NCBI GenBank assembly: GCA_016617855.1
Contig: JAECUM010003306.1
Location: 62,001 to 126,000 of the forward strand
DNA length: 64,000 bases
Reading direction: 5' to 3'
Origin: Megalonaias nervosa
Taxonomy: Eukaryota > Mollusca > Bivalvia > Unionida > Unionidae
Position numbers and translations under genes: made by a program. How positions within the stretch are numbered: position 1 is the first letter of the stretch; the number at the start of each line of letters is the position of its first letter. The notes beneath the pieces were generated by a model that saw nothing but the letters and a program-made list of their open reading frames with translations, was not told the DNA's origin and did not search any database. Below, in pieces: positions 30,794 through 40,945 of the stretch.

Positions 30794-32157
30794 TCAATAA
30801 CTCATTCGTCCACCAACACCTTCGAGCAACATCGATTTATCGGTGAGTATAACAGCAATTGCTCCGTAATTAGGGATATCTACAATGTTTCTATTAACGC
30901 GAGCTCGAAAATGTGTATCTACAACAGACTGTCTGGTTAAATCTAAACGTTCTAGTGAAAAGTAATAAATCGGATACAGCAATGTAAAATCTAGCTGCGA
31001 TATTTGTAAACCAATATCAATGTTTTGATCACGTCCCATGAACGACATAAGACGATGATATGCACGTGCTACATGATTTTGATCGAAATTCAGTAATATA
31101 TCCTCGGATGGTTCTTGATGTCCATTTATCCTTAATGAAACCTCAGAAACACCGAGTTGGTCAAATATATTACTTTGTGTGATTATTTACTCGTGCAGTA
31201 TTTTGAAGCGCAATAAATATATGTCGCGGTGCAGAAACACCTTGCTGAGAAGCTATCTGCCACGTAAATAAACCATTAATATTACTCTGGATAGCATCTG
31301 TGGTCATAGTTAACGATGATAACGTCGATTTACCGCCTTGACTCAAAAGATAACAACCGGTCTTCTTCAGATAATGACGGAGTCATCACTGGCATCCACA
31401 AGGAAAGTTTTGTTAGTATAACTATACCAGCATCACCAGCAGGTCGCCAGATTGCATCATCGTCTGTGCCTTTTCGTACTAGTACAACTGTGTGTTTGGC
31501 TCCAAAAATGGCTTTTCTGACATTTCTACAGAACCCAAAAATATGTGACAGTGGAATTGCACATGAAAATATTCTCCTATCACCTTTTAACATTGCTCGA
31601 CGTGATCTAAATCCTAAGTTGAAATCTGGATCTACATTAATAATCATACTTTGTACATCCGCATCGGCGTTTCTAGCAAAATTTCTTCGTCGTCCTATTT
31701 CATATTGTTGGTACTCTGGAGAATTAGAAGTATCTTTCACAAACATCATTGATGGACCAGCTGATCTTGAGTAATCGTCGCTGTATCTTGCAAGGCCAAG
31801 TATTGTCGTGGCAACGTCGACGTCCTTCTGGATTGATTCAATATTTTTTCCGTCAATCATGTACGTAGCGCTATCAAATAACGCCATAATACCATTATTA
31901 ACAAAGCCGACACTAATATCAGCGGCGTATGGTGCTGGTGCTGCAGGATTAGCGTTATTTATAATTTCACCTTCGACTTCAATAAATGCTTCAGCGGGTA
32001 GGAAATATCTACTTGTATCCTGAACCTGTAGTTCGATTCGTCCACGCTGATCTGGAATTCGTGCGTCGTAAGAATAATGCTGATAATCACGCACAGACTC
32101 ATCTTTGAGTACTGGTGCATCCATGTCAAACGCGGGGTCAGATACGCGCTTAAACAT
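30794..32157 (-). pseudogene. Major capsid protein candidate (double jelly roll), two frame breaks
   Basis: From ATG 32155-32157 the first frame encodes 275 residues. It has RDYQHYSYDARI, then RIELQVQDTSRYFLPAEAFI, GFVNNGIMALFDSATYMIDG and IPLSHIFGFCRNVRKAIFGA, then SLWMPVMTPSLSEEDRLL. This order of beta-rich blocks is typical of the hexon-like capsid proteins of adintoviruses and Mavericks. After the stop at 31330, coding continues in a second frame (GLFTWQIASQQGVSAPRHI, IALQN) to near 31190. It then continues in a third (VSEVSLRINGHQ, LDFTLLYPIYYFS, IVDIPNYGAIAVILTD) to 30794. Total coding length, about 450 residues, fits the family. It would build the icosahedral shell with the penton-like protein. 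The two breaks leave this copy inactive. Confidence 0.8.
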
Positions 32158-32165
32158 CTTTATTA

Positions 32166-32615
32166 TTATCGTCTTCGTCTAACTCGAAGACCACTTCGGG
32201 AAGTGAGACCACTTCCTGCTATCAGACTAGCGGTTATATTTGTTTCCTTTTCCGACATCGGGATATCAGTTAACTCCGCTAGTTTTTGATTAGCGGCTTG
32301 ATTTATTATTTTACTTACACTTGCGGGCATCACTTCAGTGCTAGGCAATTTCACAGGTTGAGGTCGGGTCGCTTGTGGTCTGCGTATTAATCGTGATAGT
32401 CTATCTTTGATTGCTGAGAATGCTTTGCTAGCAAGATTACCAACAGCGCCTATACCTTTTTCACGAACAACATCAATAGCTTTCATTCCTAGCTGCTTTG
32501 CAATCGGTATTGCTTTTGGGGCTATCCTTCTAAACAGACCCTGAATAACATCACCTAATCCATCTCCGTAGGTCGTTTTGTATACCGGTAATCGAGAGTT
32601 TATTACCCTGACCAT
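32166..32615 (-). CDS. pVI-like minor virion protein
   Basis: A 149-residue intact frame from ATG 32613-32615. It starts VINSRLPVYKTTYGDGLGDVIQGLFRRIAPKAIP, a glycine-containing amphipathic helix followed by basic residues. A second helical block follows (VGNLASKAFSAIKDRLSRLI), and the tail is very basic (GLRVRRRR). This layout matches adenovirus protein VI and its Maverick counterparts, which bind hexon from inside and disrupt membranes during entry. Protease-type cleavage sites may exist near the YGDGLG motif, but I cannot confirm one. It lies 8 bp upstream of the capsid gene on the same strand, as expected for a co-expressed virion block. Confidence 0.7.
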   Translation of the reverse strand: MVRVINSRLPVYKTTYGDGLGDVIQGLFRRIAPKAIPIAKQLGMKAIDVVREKGIGAVGNLASKAFSAIKDRLSRLIRRPQATRPQPVKLPSTEVMPASVSKIINQAANQKLAELTDIPMSEKETNITASLIAGSGLTSRSGLRVRRRR

Positions 32616-32682
32616 GGTAGGTCCACGTGAGTATTGTGTATGATCATTTTATTATTAAGTGACTTTATCACTAATTACATAC

Positions 32683-33807
32683 TTAGTCACTATGATAATC
32701 ATCGGCGATTTCATTAATGAGGGATCGATATACATTAATATCCATGATACCGCCTGTAAATAATCGTTTACAAATATCAGCTACTTCATTAATGATTTCT
32801 GGGGAATTATTACCAGCTCGTTTTCCTCCAATGAGAATTTCTAATCGATCGACATCAGCAAGGACATTATTGGGACAGGTAATAAAACCACTTCCTAGAC
32901 CACTTCCAGTTGTGTCAGGAGCGTCTTGAATTTCTTCTTCCTTACTTGTTTTGACTGATTGTAATCGTTTTTTTTTTCTTTTTCTAGTTGTTGTAGTTCT
33001 CGTTGTTCTTGTTCTCGTTGTTGTCGTTCTTGTTGTAGTCGTGGTGATGATGGTAATTCTGGATAATCACGAAGTGATTGCTCAAATGGTTTTGGTATTT
33101 TTTGTTTTGGAGGTTTTTGTTTCTTTTGTTTGTTGTTTTTGTTGTCGTTCTTGTTTTTGTTTTTTCTCCTCTCTTCTTAATTGAATTAAATTATCAATTT
33201 CCCTAATATAACCCTGATATAATGGATCATTATCTCTAGCTTGTTCAACATTCATACGAATACGATATAAATATTTTTGCCATTGTTCACTGTTTCTAAT
33301 ATCTTTAGCGTGTTCAGGTTTCATTAATTTATTTCTTCGACTAAAACCATCCACAGCAAACTCAACTAGTTCATCTCGGTTCATTTTATTAATTGCCTTA
33401 ATAGTTTCTTCAAATTTATTTATCAATTCAGCAGTACTTAGACCTACTGATTTTGGTTTAGGGGCTAGTGCTTCGGCACCTTCAGGTTGATCTTCATCCT
33501 CAAGTATTTCCGGGACTGGCATCGCAGCAGCTATTTCGGCTGGAAGTTCACGTAAAATTTCTTTTGTCTTTTTTGTTCTTCTTGCTATTTTTCCAGTTGC
33601 TTCAGCGGTTTTCTCTAACACAGGTAGAATACCTTTAGTAGTCTCAGTGATAGGTTTAAATACTTTTTTTGTATCTTCAAATTCAACTTGAGATTCCTGA
33701 CGCGATTGTAGTTGTTGCTTAACAGAATCACGAACAGGTAGATATTTTTTAATTGCCTCTAGTCGCTCTCAAGCTAATTTAGCTGAGTGTGATTCTCCAA
33801 TACTCAT
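32683..33807 (-). pseudogene. Q/K-rich coiled-coil virion-associated protein, TGA and frame breaks
   Basis: The frame opens at MSIGESHSAKLA (ATG 33805-33807) and meets TGA at codon 13. It then stays open to 33082, with PVRDSVKQQLQSRQESQVEFE, LSTAELINKFEETIKAINKM and a Lys/Gln-rich coiled coil. At an A-rich stretch near 33120 the plausible coding frame changes (PFEQSLRDYPELPSSP, then Q/E-rich sequence). At the A10 tract (T10 at 32968-32977) it returns to the first frame, which encodes RLEILIGGKRAGNNSPE and NEVADICKRLF to TAA at 32683. That C-terminal block, with R-LE-LI-x-x-K-x-AGN, looks like a recurrent domain of adinto-like elements (from memory). Its function is unknown. Homopolymer errors could explain both shifts. 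Confidence 0.65.
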
Positions 33808-33841
33808 TATTGATAATATCTATAATGGCTGTTTAATTTTT

Positions 33842-34010
33842 AGCAGCAGAGAGGGTGGACGACAAACGTATGTGACCAGCACGTGAAAAAATTTGGTCAA
33901 TTAGAGAAATTCTCATTATTAAGGCAAAAACTTTTTCAGCCTTCGTAGGAACCCTTTAATTTCAAAAATAAGGTCTCTACAAAGTTGTAGGGTCCACCCT
34001 CTCTGCTGCT
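33842..34010 (-). repeat. Right terminal inverted repeat, itself ended by inverted motifs
   Basis: Reverse-complementary to 18322-18520 with about 30 bp less. It runs from AGCAGCAGAGAGGGTG to CACCCTCTCTGCTGCT, so again both of its own ends carry the same inverted motif. CAAAG follows at 34011-34015. Confidence 0.9.
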
Positions 34011-34015
34011 CAAAG

Positions 34016-34781
34016 TAAACATCTTTTTTAAACTACGAGAAAAGACAGGTAGGCCTAAACTCTACTCTCAGTCACAGACAAAAGCACACTATATAATATT
34101 AAATATACATAACAGGAAACAATTAACAAGCTGCAACATGAATATATGAAAATTCCTTCTTTAATTAATAATTACAAAACACAGTTCTCAGAAAGTGAAA
34201 GGAATAAATTTCCACTGTTGAGGTGGCATTATAGATACTTTTGTAAGAAAGCATTATATGGCTATGAAGGTTATTCAGATCTAGTATAAGGTTCTCTAGA
34301 TCAGGAAAGAAAATGGTCAATCTTTGGATTATGTAAATAGTTGGCAAAAAAAGGGACAAGAAGTACTTTAAGGTCTGTCAGTGGAATATTAGTTGGATGC
34401 TTTCTGCTGATACAGTATATGAAAGTATGATTAATCTGCAAAGTATCAATCGACCAGAGGAAGACACAAAAATGCTTAGGGATATACCTATTCTTCAGTT
34501 CGAAAATATATGTTTTGAGTGCAAATATGTGTGTGAACATGAAGCAGGAATACATATTGGCATCTAATTGCAAAAATTGCAACATAATGTTGAAACATAC
34601 AATGATATCTCTGATGGTTTATGCCTCTGAGGAAAATCCACCATGCCCCCATCATACTTATATTTCCCAAAAGCTGTCTTATGGATGCAGAAAGTGGCTT
34701 GCAAAACTGAGCTAAAATTAGCCCAACACTGAGGCATGTGTAATGGGCTGTACTGGCCCTGGTATTGCAGGACAGAAGGAC
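34016..34781. other. Non-coding gap right of the virus-like element
   Basis: No gene or repeat recognised. The longest open frames have no motif. Confidence 0.4.
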
Positions 34782-35052
34782 GTGTGTGTGCATGTGTGTG
34801 TCTGGTTTGCATTTTAAACATAGCTTTAACAATTTTGCAGTCATATTGCTAGGATGTCTACAGAATGGCATTTTATAGTGATGTCTAGTACTGGGGCATC
34901 ATGCCGCAGACATGTAGCATCATGTCCCACCCAGTCCCATTATCCTGACACCAGGCCAACCAATCCCAACACTAACCTCTTAATGCTGAGTGCCTAGCAA
35001 GGCAGCTGTTAGTATCATTTCGTAAGTCTTTGGTATGATTTGGCAGGGGTTC
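34782..35052 (-). mobile_element. tRNA-headed SINE, family A, copy 2 (head truncated)
   Basis: Shares the GTGTGTG start, the AGCTTTAACAATTTTGCAG block and GTCTTTGGTATGATTTGGCA with the copies near 9783 and 52146. The tRNA-like head beyond about 35050 is missing. Confidence 0.75.
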
Positions 35053-36512
35053 TAATTTCCGTAATGAGTTTTCTAAAGTCAGATCTTTAAAGGACTGAAA
35101 TTCCATTAATAACAGACAGCCTCTTTGTTCTGTTACAAATAGCATAAGCTTCCAAACAATTTTTACAAAAATCTTATTTTTATTATCAACCAATCCTGGC
35201 CAGACCCATATATACCCTATTTAATCTTCATCCATTTCTAAATTGGTTCATATTCTTCTATTATAATTAGTACCATGACTCACCGTACTAATGATATACA
35301 GTATAAGAATTGGAACCAGTCTAGGAATTGATGAACAAAACATACTTTATAGTATACATGGGTTTGGCTGGCCAGGTTTGTTTGATAAAGTAAACTTTTA
35401 GTCAAAGGAATCTGAGTTTATCTTAGTTGTAACTGAAAAAAGTAGACAATGTTTAACTTATGGAATTTCAATCCTTTTACAGAGCGTGACTGGAAAACTC
35501 CTTTCTGAAATTAGCTCCTGATTCACTGGTGTGGAAATGAAAACACATTTCAAACACATGTAGAGCCATAAAATGCCTCAAACCTTTATGGTTTTTCTCA
35601 ACAGATAAACTGGAACTAAGGATGCATTTGTGATGATAAATATAGATATGATCATATACATTCAGAAACTTAAAGTTATTGAATATTTAATATCATGATG
35701 TTTGCATGGGTCTACTATGGGAGTTGAATTAGTTTCTGCAGTCTTATAGAGAACAGCAGCCCTTCAGTGGTTCCACACATGCATAAGCAATTAACTTTAC
35801 ATAAATGCAAATTATTACCTCAGAGTGACTTTCAGGGGGGTATTACACATGCTTTCAGATACGGCAATTACTGCCCTGAACGAGGGAGGAGGTCGATCTT
35901 AACGTGTGGGTATTTTTGACTACTAGTTTCAGTGTTTTGGACACTGGTTAATATCTATTCAATCAGATATATAGAGTTTATACAAGTTACCATTTATACA
36001 GTAATTATGGTAAGCAATGTGATATTTCCCAGTTGTATTTTCAAACATGCTTCAGATCTGATCACTTAGATCTTTTACACTATGCTTAATGATGATGACT
36101 CCACACGATTCTGTTTTCCAACAAATTCAACAAATGATTACAAACTTACATCAATGAGTATATTGTATGTGATTGAGACAATAACTTGTGCTTTCCCAGA
36201 GATTATCTCCCTTTTTCTTTCACATGTTCCCAACTTTCCAGACTCCTGTCCCTTGGACGATATATTTAACAAGAGAAATTACTTATTAATTTCCTTGGAG
36301 TTCTTAAGACTTCTCTTTTGACAGAAAAACTTGGACTGACAAATTTTGCAAGGAAATTACTTAGAACCTTGAATTTTGTCTGGGAACAGCACCCCCATTA
36401 TTTCATTTAGCAAATCAATATTAGCTTTCTCAAACAGCCAAAATTTTAACACTCCCATCGAATTCAGAACAATTCTTTCTAGTCTGTTTTTATTAACAAA
36501 TATACTGGAAGT
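35053..36512. other. AT-rich non-coding interval
   Basis: No coding, RNA or repeat structure recognised. Confidence 0.4.
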
Positions 36513-36681
36513 ATTGTTGTTATAGGGTTTAACGCCATTTTTCAGCACAAGATAGGCATTTTTCAGCACAACCACCAACCCACGAGAAGCTACTGGCAAG
36601 CTTTCTCGCATACCCACATACTCATGCAGACAGAGGTGAGATGGCAATGATCTGTAACGAACCACTGGGCCATTCGGGGGT
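36513..36681 (-). mobile_element. tRNA-headed SINE, family B, copy 2 (internally deleted)
   Basis: Shares TAGGGTTTAACGCCATTTTT, AAGCTACTGGCAAGCTTT and the CAGACAGAGGTGAGATGGCA block with 14610-14850. The segment around the AAACCCGG block is missing. Confidence 0.75.
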
Positions 36682-36939
36682 ATCATTTTATGACACATTT
36701 CAAACGTCTCAATATTTCCCAAAATTTGTCTCTACTTCACCCTACACTGACATATCTTTCAGACCATTATCCTAGTGGTTCCTAATTAAAATCCACTCAT
36801 CTTTCAAACAAGAGATGTTATCTGTCACAACCTATCAATTTACGGATAACCTAGCCCATACGTCAGTCTTAATCGTTGTGTGTCACACTGACCAAAATAA
36901 AATGTACTGCAAAAATATCTTCAAAATTTTGTACCATTG

Positions 36940-38870
36940 CAGACCTTATAGAAAAAAAAAGGGAAAAGAAAAGAAAATGAACTGTTGAAGGAAATTGGTT
37001 ATTTGGAAAATGTATTAAAAACAAATTTTAATATATTGAATTCGGATGTACTTTAAGGTTTGAAAATTCAGCTTTAAGAAGAAATGGAAAAGTAAAAGGG
37101 TTGATTGTTCAATCAAAAAATTAATCTGTAGAAGTAGAAAAAAATGACAATATTTTGGTAGCTTGGAAAAAACATTTTATGAACAAAACAGTAACAAGTG
37201 AAAAATGTTTCAAGTCAAAATATTCCGACCAGTTCAAAATTTTGAATGAGGTGAGAAAGTTCTATGATACATTATTTAGTAAAAAAGATAATACAAGTAA
37301 AATAAAACTTTGATATACTGGGAAGATTTGAGATTCCTAAATTTACAAACAGTGAATCAAAACAATCATTGAAATAACTTTTGGAGGTTTCAAAATGCCT
37401 AAAGAACATGAGTGTTGGTAAAAAGTTCAGGAAGTGATGGATTCATTATTGAATTTAATAAATTCTTCTGGAAGGATTCAAAGAAGTGATTTTATCAGTA
37501 ACACAGAGGGAGGGAATTATCACATTATTGCAGGAAAATAGATGTAGAAAATTTCTGAAAAATTCGAGACCTATTACTTTGTTAAATATTTCCTTGGAAA
37601 TATTTATAGCTATAGCTACAACTAATACAGTTATAGCTAGCAGAATTTAAAAACGTATATGCCAAAATACATTAAAGTAAAATTGGCTTATGAAAGAAAA
37701 GTATATTGGGGATGTAGTCAGGTTGATATATAAATTATGCGCTTTACTGAACTGAACAGAATAGTATGAATGGTATTATTTTACAGGCTGATCTTGAAAA
37801 GCCTACAGGAAGTGCTTTCTTTAATTTTGGTGAACAAATGAAGTATTTTATATATATTCAACAGAAATGCAAAACATGTGATTTAAAATAGATTCGCACA
37901 ATCACAGTTTTTCATAGTGGACATGGATGTTGTCAAGGGGATCCACTCTCCTTATTTGTGTCTATTTGTAGCAAAAACTATAGAAATTATATTTCAGAAC
38001 AATGATATTGAAGGCATATGCATAAATGGATCTGAAAATAAACTGGTACAATATGCTGATGATACATGGTTCTTGTTAAATGCATCAGAGAATTCCTTGC
38101 ATGCCTTGGTAGAAACATTTGATGCATTTGGATCAATGTCGGGACTAAAAGTGAATATCAACAAAATTATAAAAACAAGGGCATTTAAGAATACTGAGAC
38201 AGATTTTTACAAATTTAGAATTTCATTGGGTTTCAAATTTCTCTTTATCAGGAGCTGAATTATCCATAAATACAGAAGGCATTGTAGAAATACATTTTGA
38301 AAACAAATTCAGGATGTACAAAAAATTTTAGGCAAATGGAATCAAATAAAATGGAATAAGATACATTTGATTCATAATAAGGTTACTTTGGATATAAAAT
38401 TATAGTGGCTCTAGTTTATAACTGACGATAACCTACTGACTCTATATAGTCTCTTATTTAATATTAGGTTTTGTAGCTGAGGTGCTTTTCTGTAATAGTG
38501 AGGAAGAAATGGAGAAAACTTTTTCCAACTGTTTTGCTTGTGAGATTTTGGGGTCTGGTTTTACATTTTTGTTGAACTGAGATTGGAACAAATTTCAAGA
38601 TTTTTGAAATTCTTATTATATTTGAATAATTAAATGAACCTTGCAGTCAAATTTTGTACATATTTTTAGCAAAATATATTATGTTTAGATCGAAATTTGA
38701 AAACAAATCTGCAAGAGCTTTACATTGATATGATATTTCATTTTAAATTTGAAGCTAATAAGTCTGGCCTGGGAAATCCAAAAGTACAAGAGTTATTTAC
38801 TAAATGGAATCATGTGAAAACATTTTAGAGGGAAATAGGGTAGTGGTTTTAAAAATGGTGTAAATTAGCC
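36940..38870 (+). pseudogene. Decayed L1/Tx1-like LINE reverse transcriptase
   Basis: The best part is 37917-38258, which encodes NDIEGICINGSENKLVQ, then QYADDTWFLLNASENSLHA with the YADD catalytic motif, and FGSMSGLKVNINK. This order (D-I-x-G-I ... YADDT ... SGLKVN-x-x-K) is typical of L1 and Tx1-type LINE polymerases. Lysine-rich AT-biased sequence upstream from about 36950, and fragments downstream to about 38870, probably belong to the same copy but are broken by many stops. The exact ends are not visible. Confidence 0.7.
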
Positions 38871-39712
38871 ATAGCCGGATACAAATATCCCTCAAGACGT
38901 CAAAGCCATCAGGATTAGACAACATTGATGGGTAATTAAGCATACTCTCTCCCAGGTGGATTACACTGTGAAACTTAATTAGAAACCATATATTATCAAG
39001 GTGACCCTTGTTTGATGTTAGTTAAACCATTAGCATTGGTACAAGAACCAAACATGGGCAATGAACAGTACATATCTCATTAGTTTTATCAATTTCTTTT
39101 GTTCATTAGTACTTTCTTTTGAGCTTCTTCAGAAATGGGCATTGATGAGCCACTTTAGGCTAGTTAGAAGAATAAGTTGAATTTGACAGAAAATTTGCAT
39201 AAAGAGACTTTTTTTAAATAAAAGAGTACATGGTGTTAGGCTATAAATTTATGTAATAAGCTATGTTTTAAGTTGGAGGTATTAGGATACTGAAGATGGT
39301 GTATTGTTGATTTGCATCTTACATGTTCATGCATAATGGCAACCAGAGGAAATGACTGCTATATCATACCTGTCATATCATACATTATAACATTCCCACT
39401 GTAATATATTTCTCACCCATGCGACAGAGGAATCTAGCTGTTTTGCTAACCTTACTTTTCTTGTCTCAGTCCAGTCATCTCATACCAGTCATCTCGGTCA
39501 AGGTGTCCACGTGCTAGGGACTACTTTTAAAAAATAAACCTTTGTTGTCTTCTGCTATGCCTACGTAGTTGTTCTAAAATGAAACAAAAACAACAAACAA
39601 ATTTATAACAAAACATAGTAACTTAAGGACTCTCCATTTTTGAGAAAACACCATACAAAACATTTCGAGAGAGACAGACATAAGCACACGATGTTGAGCT
39701 TTTTGGTATTAC
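38871..39712. other. Non-coding interval
   Basis: No coding or structured element recognised. Confidence 0.4.
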
Positions 39713-39936
39713 GATAGTTCGTTCCATACAGCGTAGTTTTATCCTATCTGCAAGCCTGACTCAGTACATTTTCAGGTTAGCGTTATTAAATGTAACTAAA
39801 GCTACCTAACTAGTTTTAAATACTTCGTGTGAAACAAATTATATACTATTAGCTACATTTAATGACGCTGACCTGAAAATTGACTGTGCCACAGATAGGA
39901 TAAAATTCTCAAATGCTGTGTGTAATGAACTATGAC
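39713..39936. repeat. Foldback (MITE-like) inverted repeat
   Basis: Two arms of about 90 bp (39713-39802 and 39846-39936) are imperfect reverse complements around a spacer of about 43 bp. Shared blocks include TTTTATCCTATCTG, ATTTTCAGGT and ATTAAATGTA. Confidence 0.75.
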
Positions 39937-40795
39937 AGAAAACACTGATCCATGCACATAGACTATAGACCTATACACTTCATAGCCTCCCAACTCTCTT
40001 AACAACTACAGAAAACTTAGTGACAGCCAGAAATGTGTTATGTCAAACATGCTTTATTCTACTTTTGTTAAGCATCTCCATTGCGCCCTAGTTGAATCAA
40101 AAATATACCTAAAATATTGAATGACAAATAATGCACTTACCAGCCAGAATGAATCATTTATCCGTCAACACTAATCCATAAGCAATTTTCACTGCAACAC
40201 TTGCCATATTTCCAAGACAGAAAAATAAATTTTCAAAGAAGCAGATGGTTATCCGCTGGGGTCCGTATTTGGAGGGTTTTTTTTTATACACGGAGGTACT
40301 TTTACAATCAATATTAATTACAACACAAGTATGTCACAAACAGTTTCACCTCTAAAGAAAAGGAGAGTTATATATGATAGTGACACGGATCTCTAACTAC
40401 CCGTGAAGAACCCAAGCACGGACACTCATGCTACATGTATTTACACTACAACAGAGCTGTGGGCTGAGTGTAGTATCATTATGTACAATATAATTTTCTA
40501 AATTGGAACTAATGAAAAATGAAATATTTTCTTGTAATAAATATTAATTACTTTTATTGTTAATTTCATATAACATCCATATATTAAATGTGATAATACC
40601 TAAAAACTATGCAACATTTAATTTGTTATTTTGTTTTGACTCGTGCATAAAAACTATACTTCGGATGACACGTCACGCCACAGTCCTCATTAACAGTTGT
40701 ATTAATGCACCGCATGTAAACATTGGCGCGTGAACTATATTGCACAAGGGAGGAGTTCTTTCTTACTTTAAAGGATAATATTGGGTGAGAAAAAT

Positions 40796-40945
40796 AATCT
40801 ACGTTGGGGTTTGGACCGAGACGTAGAAATCCCAGTCGCAGGATTTTATAAAATGTCTCCCCACTCGGCAAGCCCCGTGGGGAGACAAATAATGTAACCC
40901 CTTGACTGGGATTTCCTTGTCTCGGTCCAAACCCCAGCATAGATT
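40796..40945. repeat. Nested foldback: 42-bp arms enclosing an 11-bp perfect hairpin
   Basis: Arms 40796-40837 and 40904-40945 match at about 37 of 42 positions, including GGGGTTTGGACCGAGAC and GAAATCCCAGTC. Inside, TGTCTCCCCAC (40854-40864) pairs perfectly with GTGGGGAGACA (40877-40887). The structure is GC-rich in otherwise AT-rich DNA. Confidence 0.85.

Larger units (their letters stand above)
18322..34010. mobile_element. Maverick/Polinton-adintovirus-like element, 15.7 kb, complete but decayed
   Basis: The element is delimited by matched terminal inverted repeats (18322-18520 and 33842-34010) and a short direct duplication of flanking DNA. Inside are the hallmark Maverick/adintovirus genes: packaging ATPase, integrase, DNA polymerase, adenain-type protease, major and minor capsid candidates, and pVI-like and pX-like virion proteins. 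The zinc ribbon-PLA2, the first zinc protein, HNH2 and the integrase lie on the plus strand, and the rest on the minus strand. Genes are packed with gaps often under 30 bp, apart from one 1.2-kb non-coding segment. The polymerase is fused to an SF1 helicase, unlike a textbook Polinton polymerase. About half the genes carry stops or frame breaks, so this copy is unlikely to be autonomous. Confidence 0.9.

Noticed and set aside
31316..31774. Plus-strand 152-residue open frame
   Set aside because: It is antisense to the capsid gene and has no motif.
32951..33184. Plus-strand valine/leucine-rich frame
   Set aside because: It arises from the antisense of Q/K-rich coding sequence.
40626..40940. 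Minus-strand 104-residue frame
   Set aside because: Its only distinctive sequence is the nested foldback arms.
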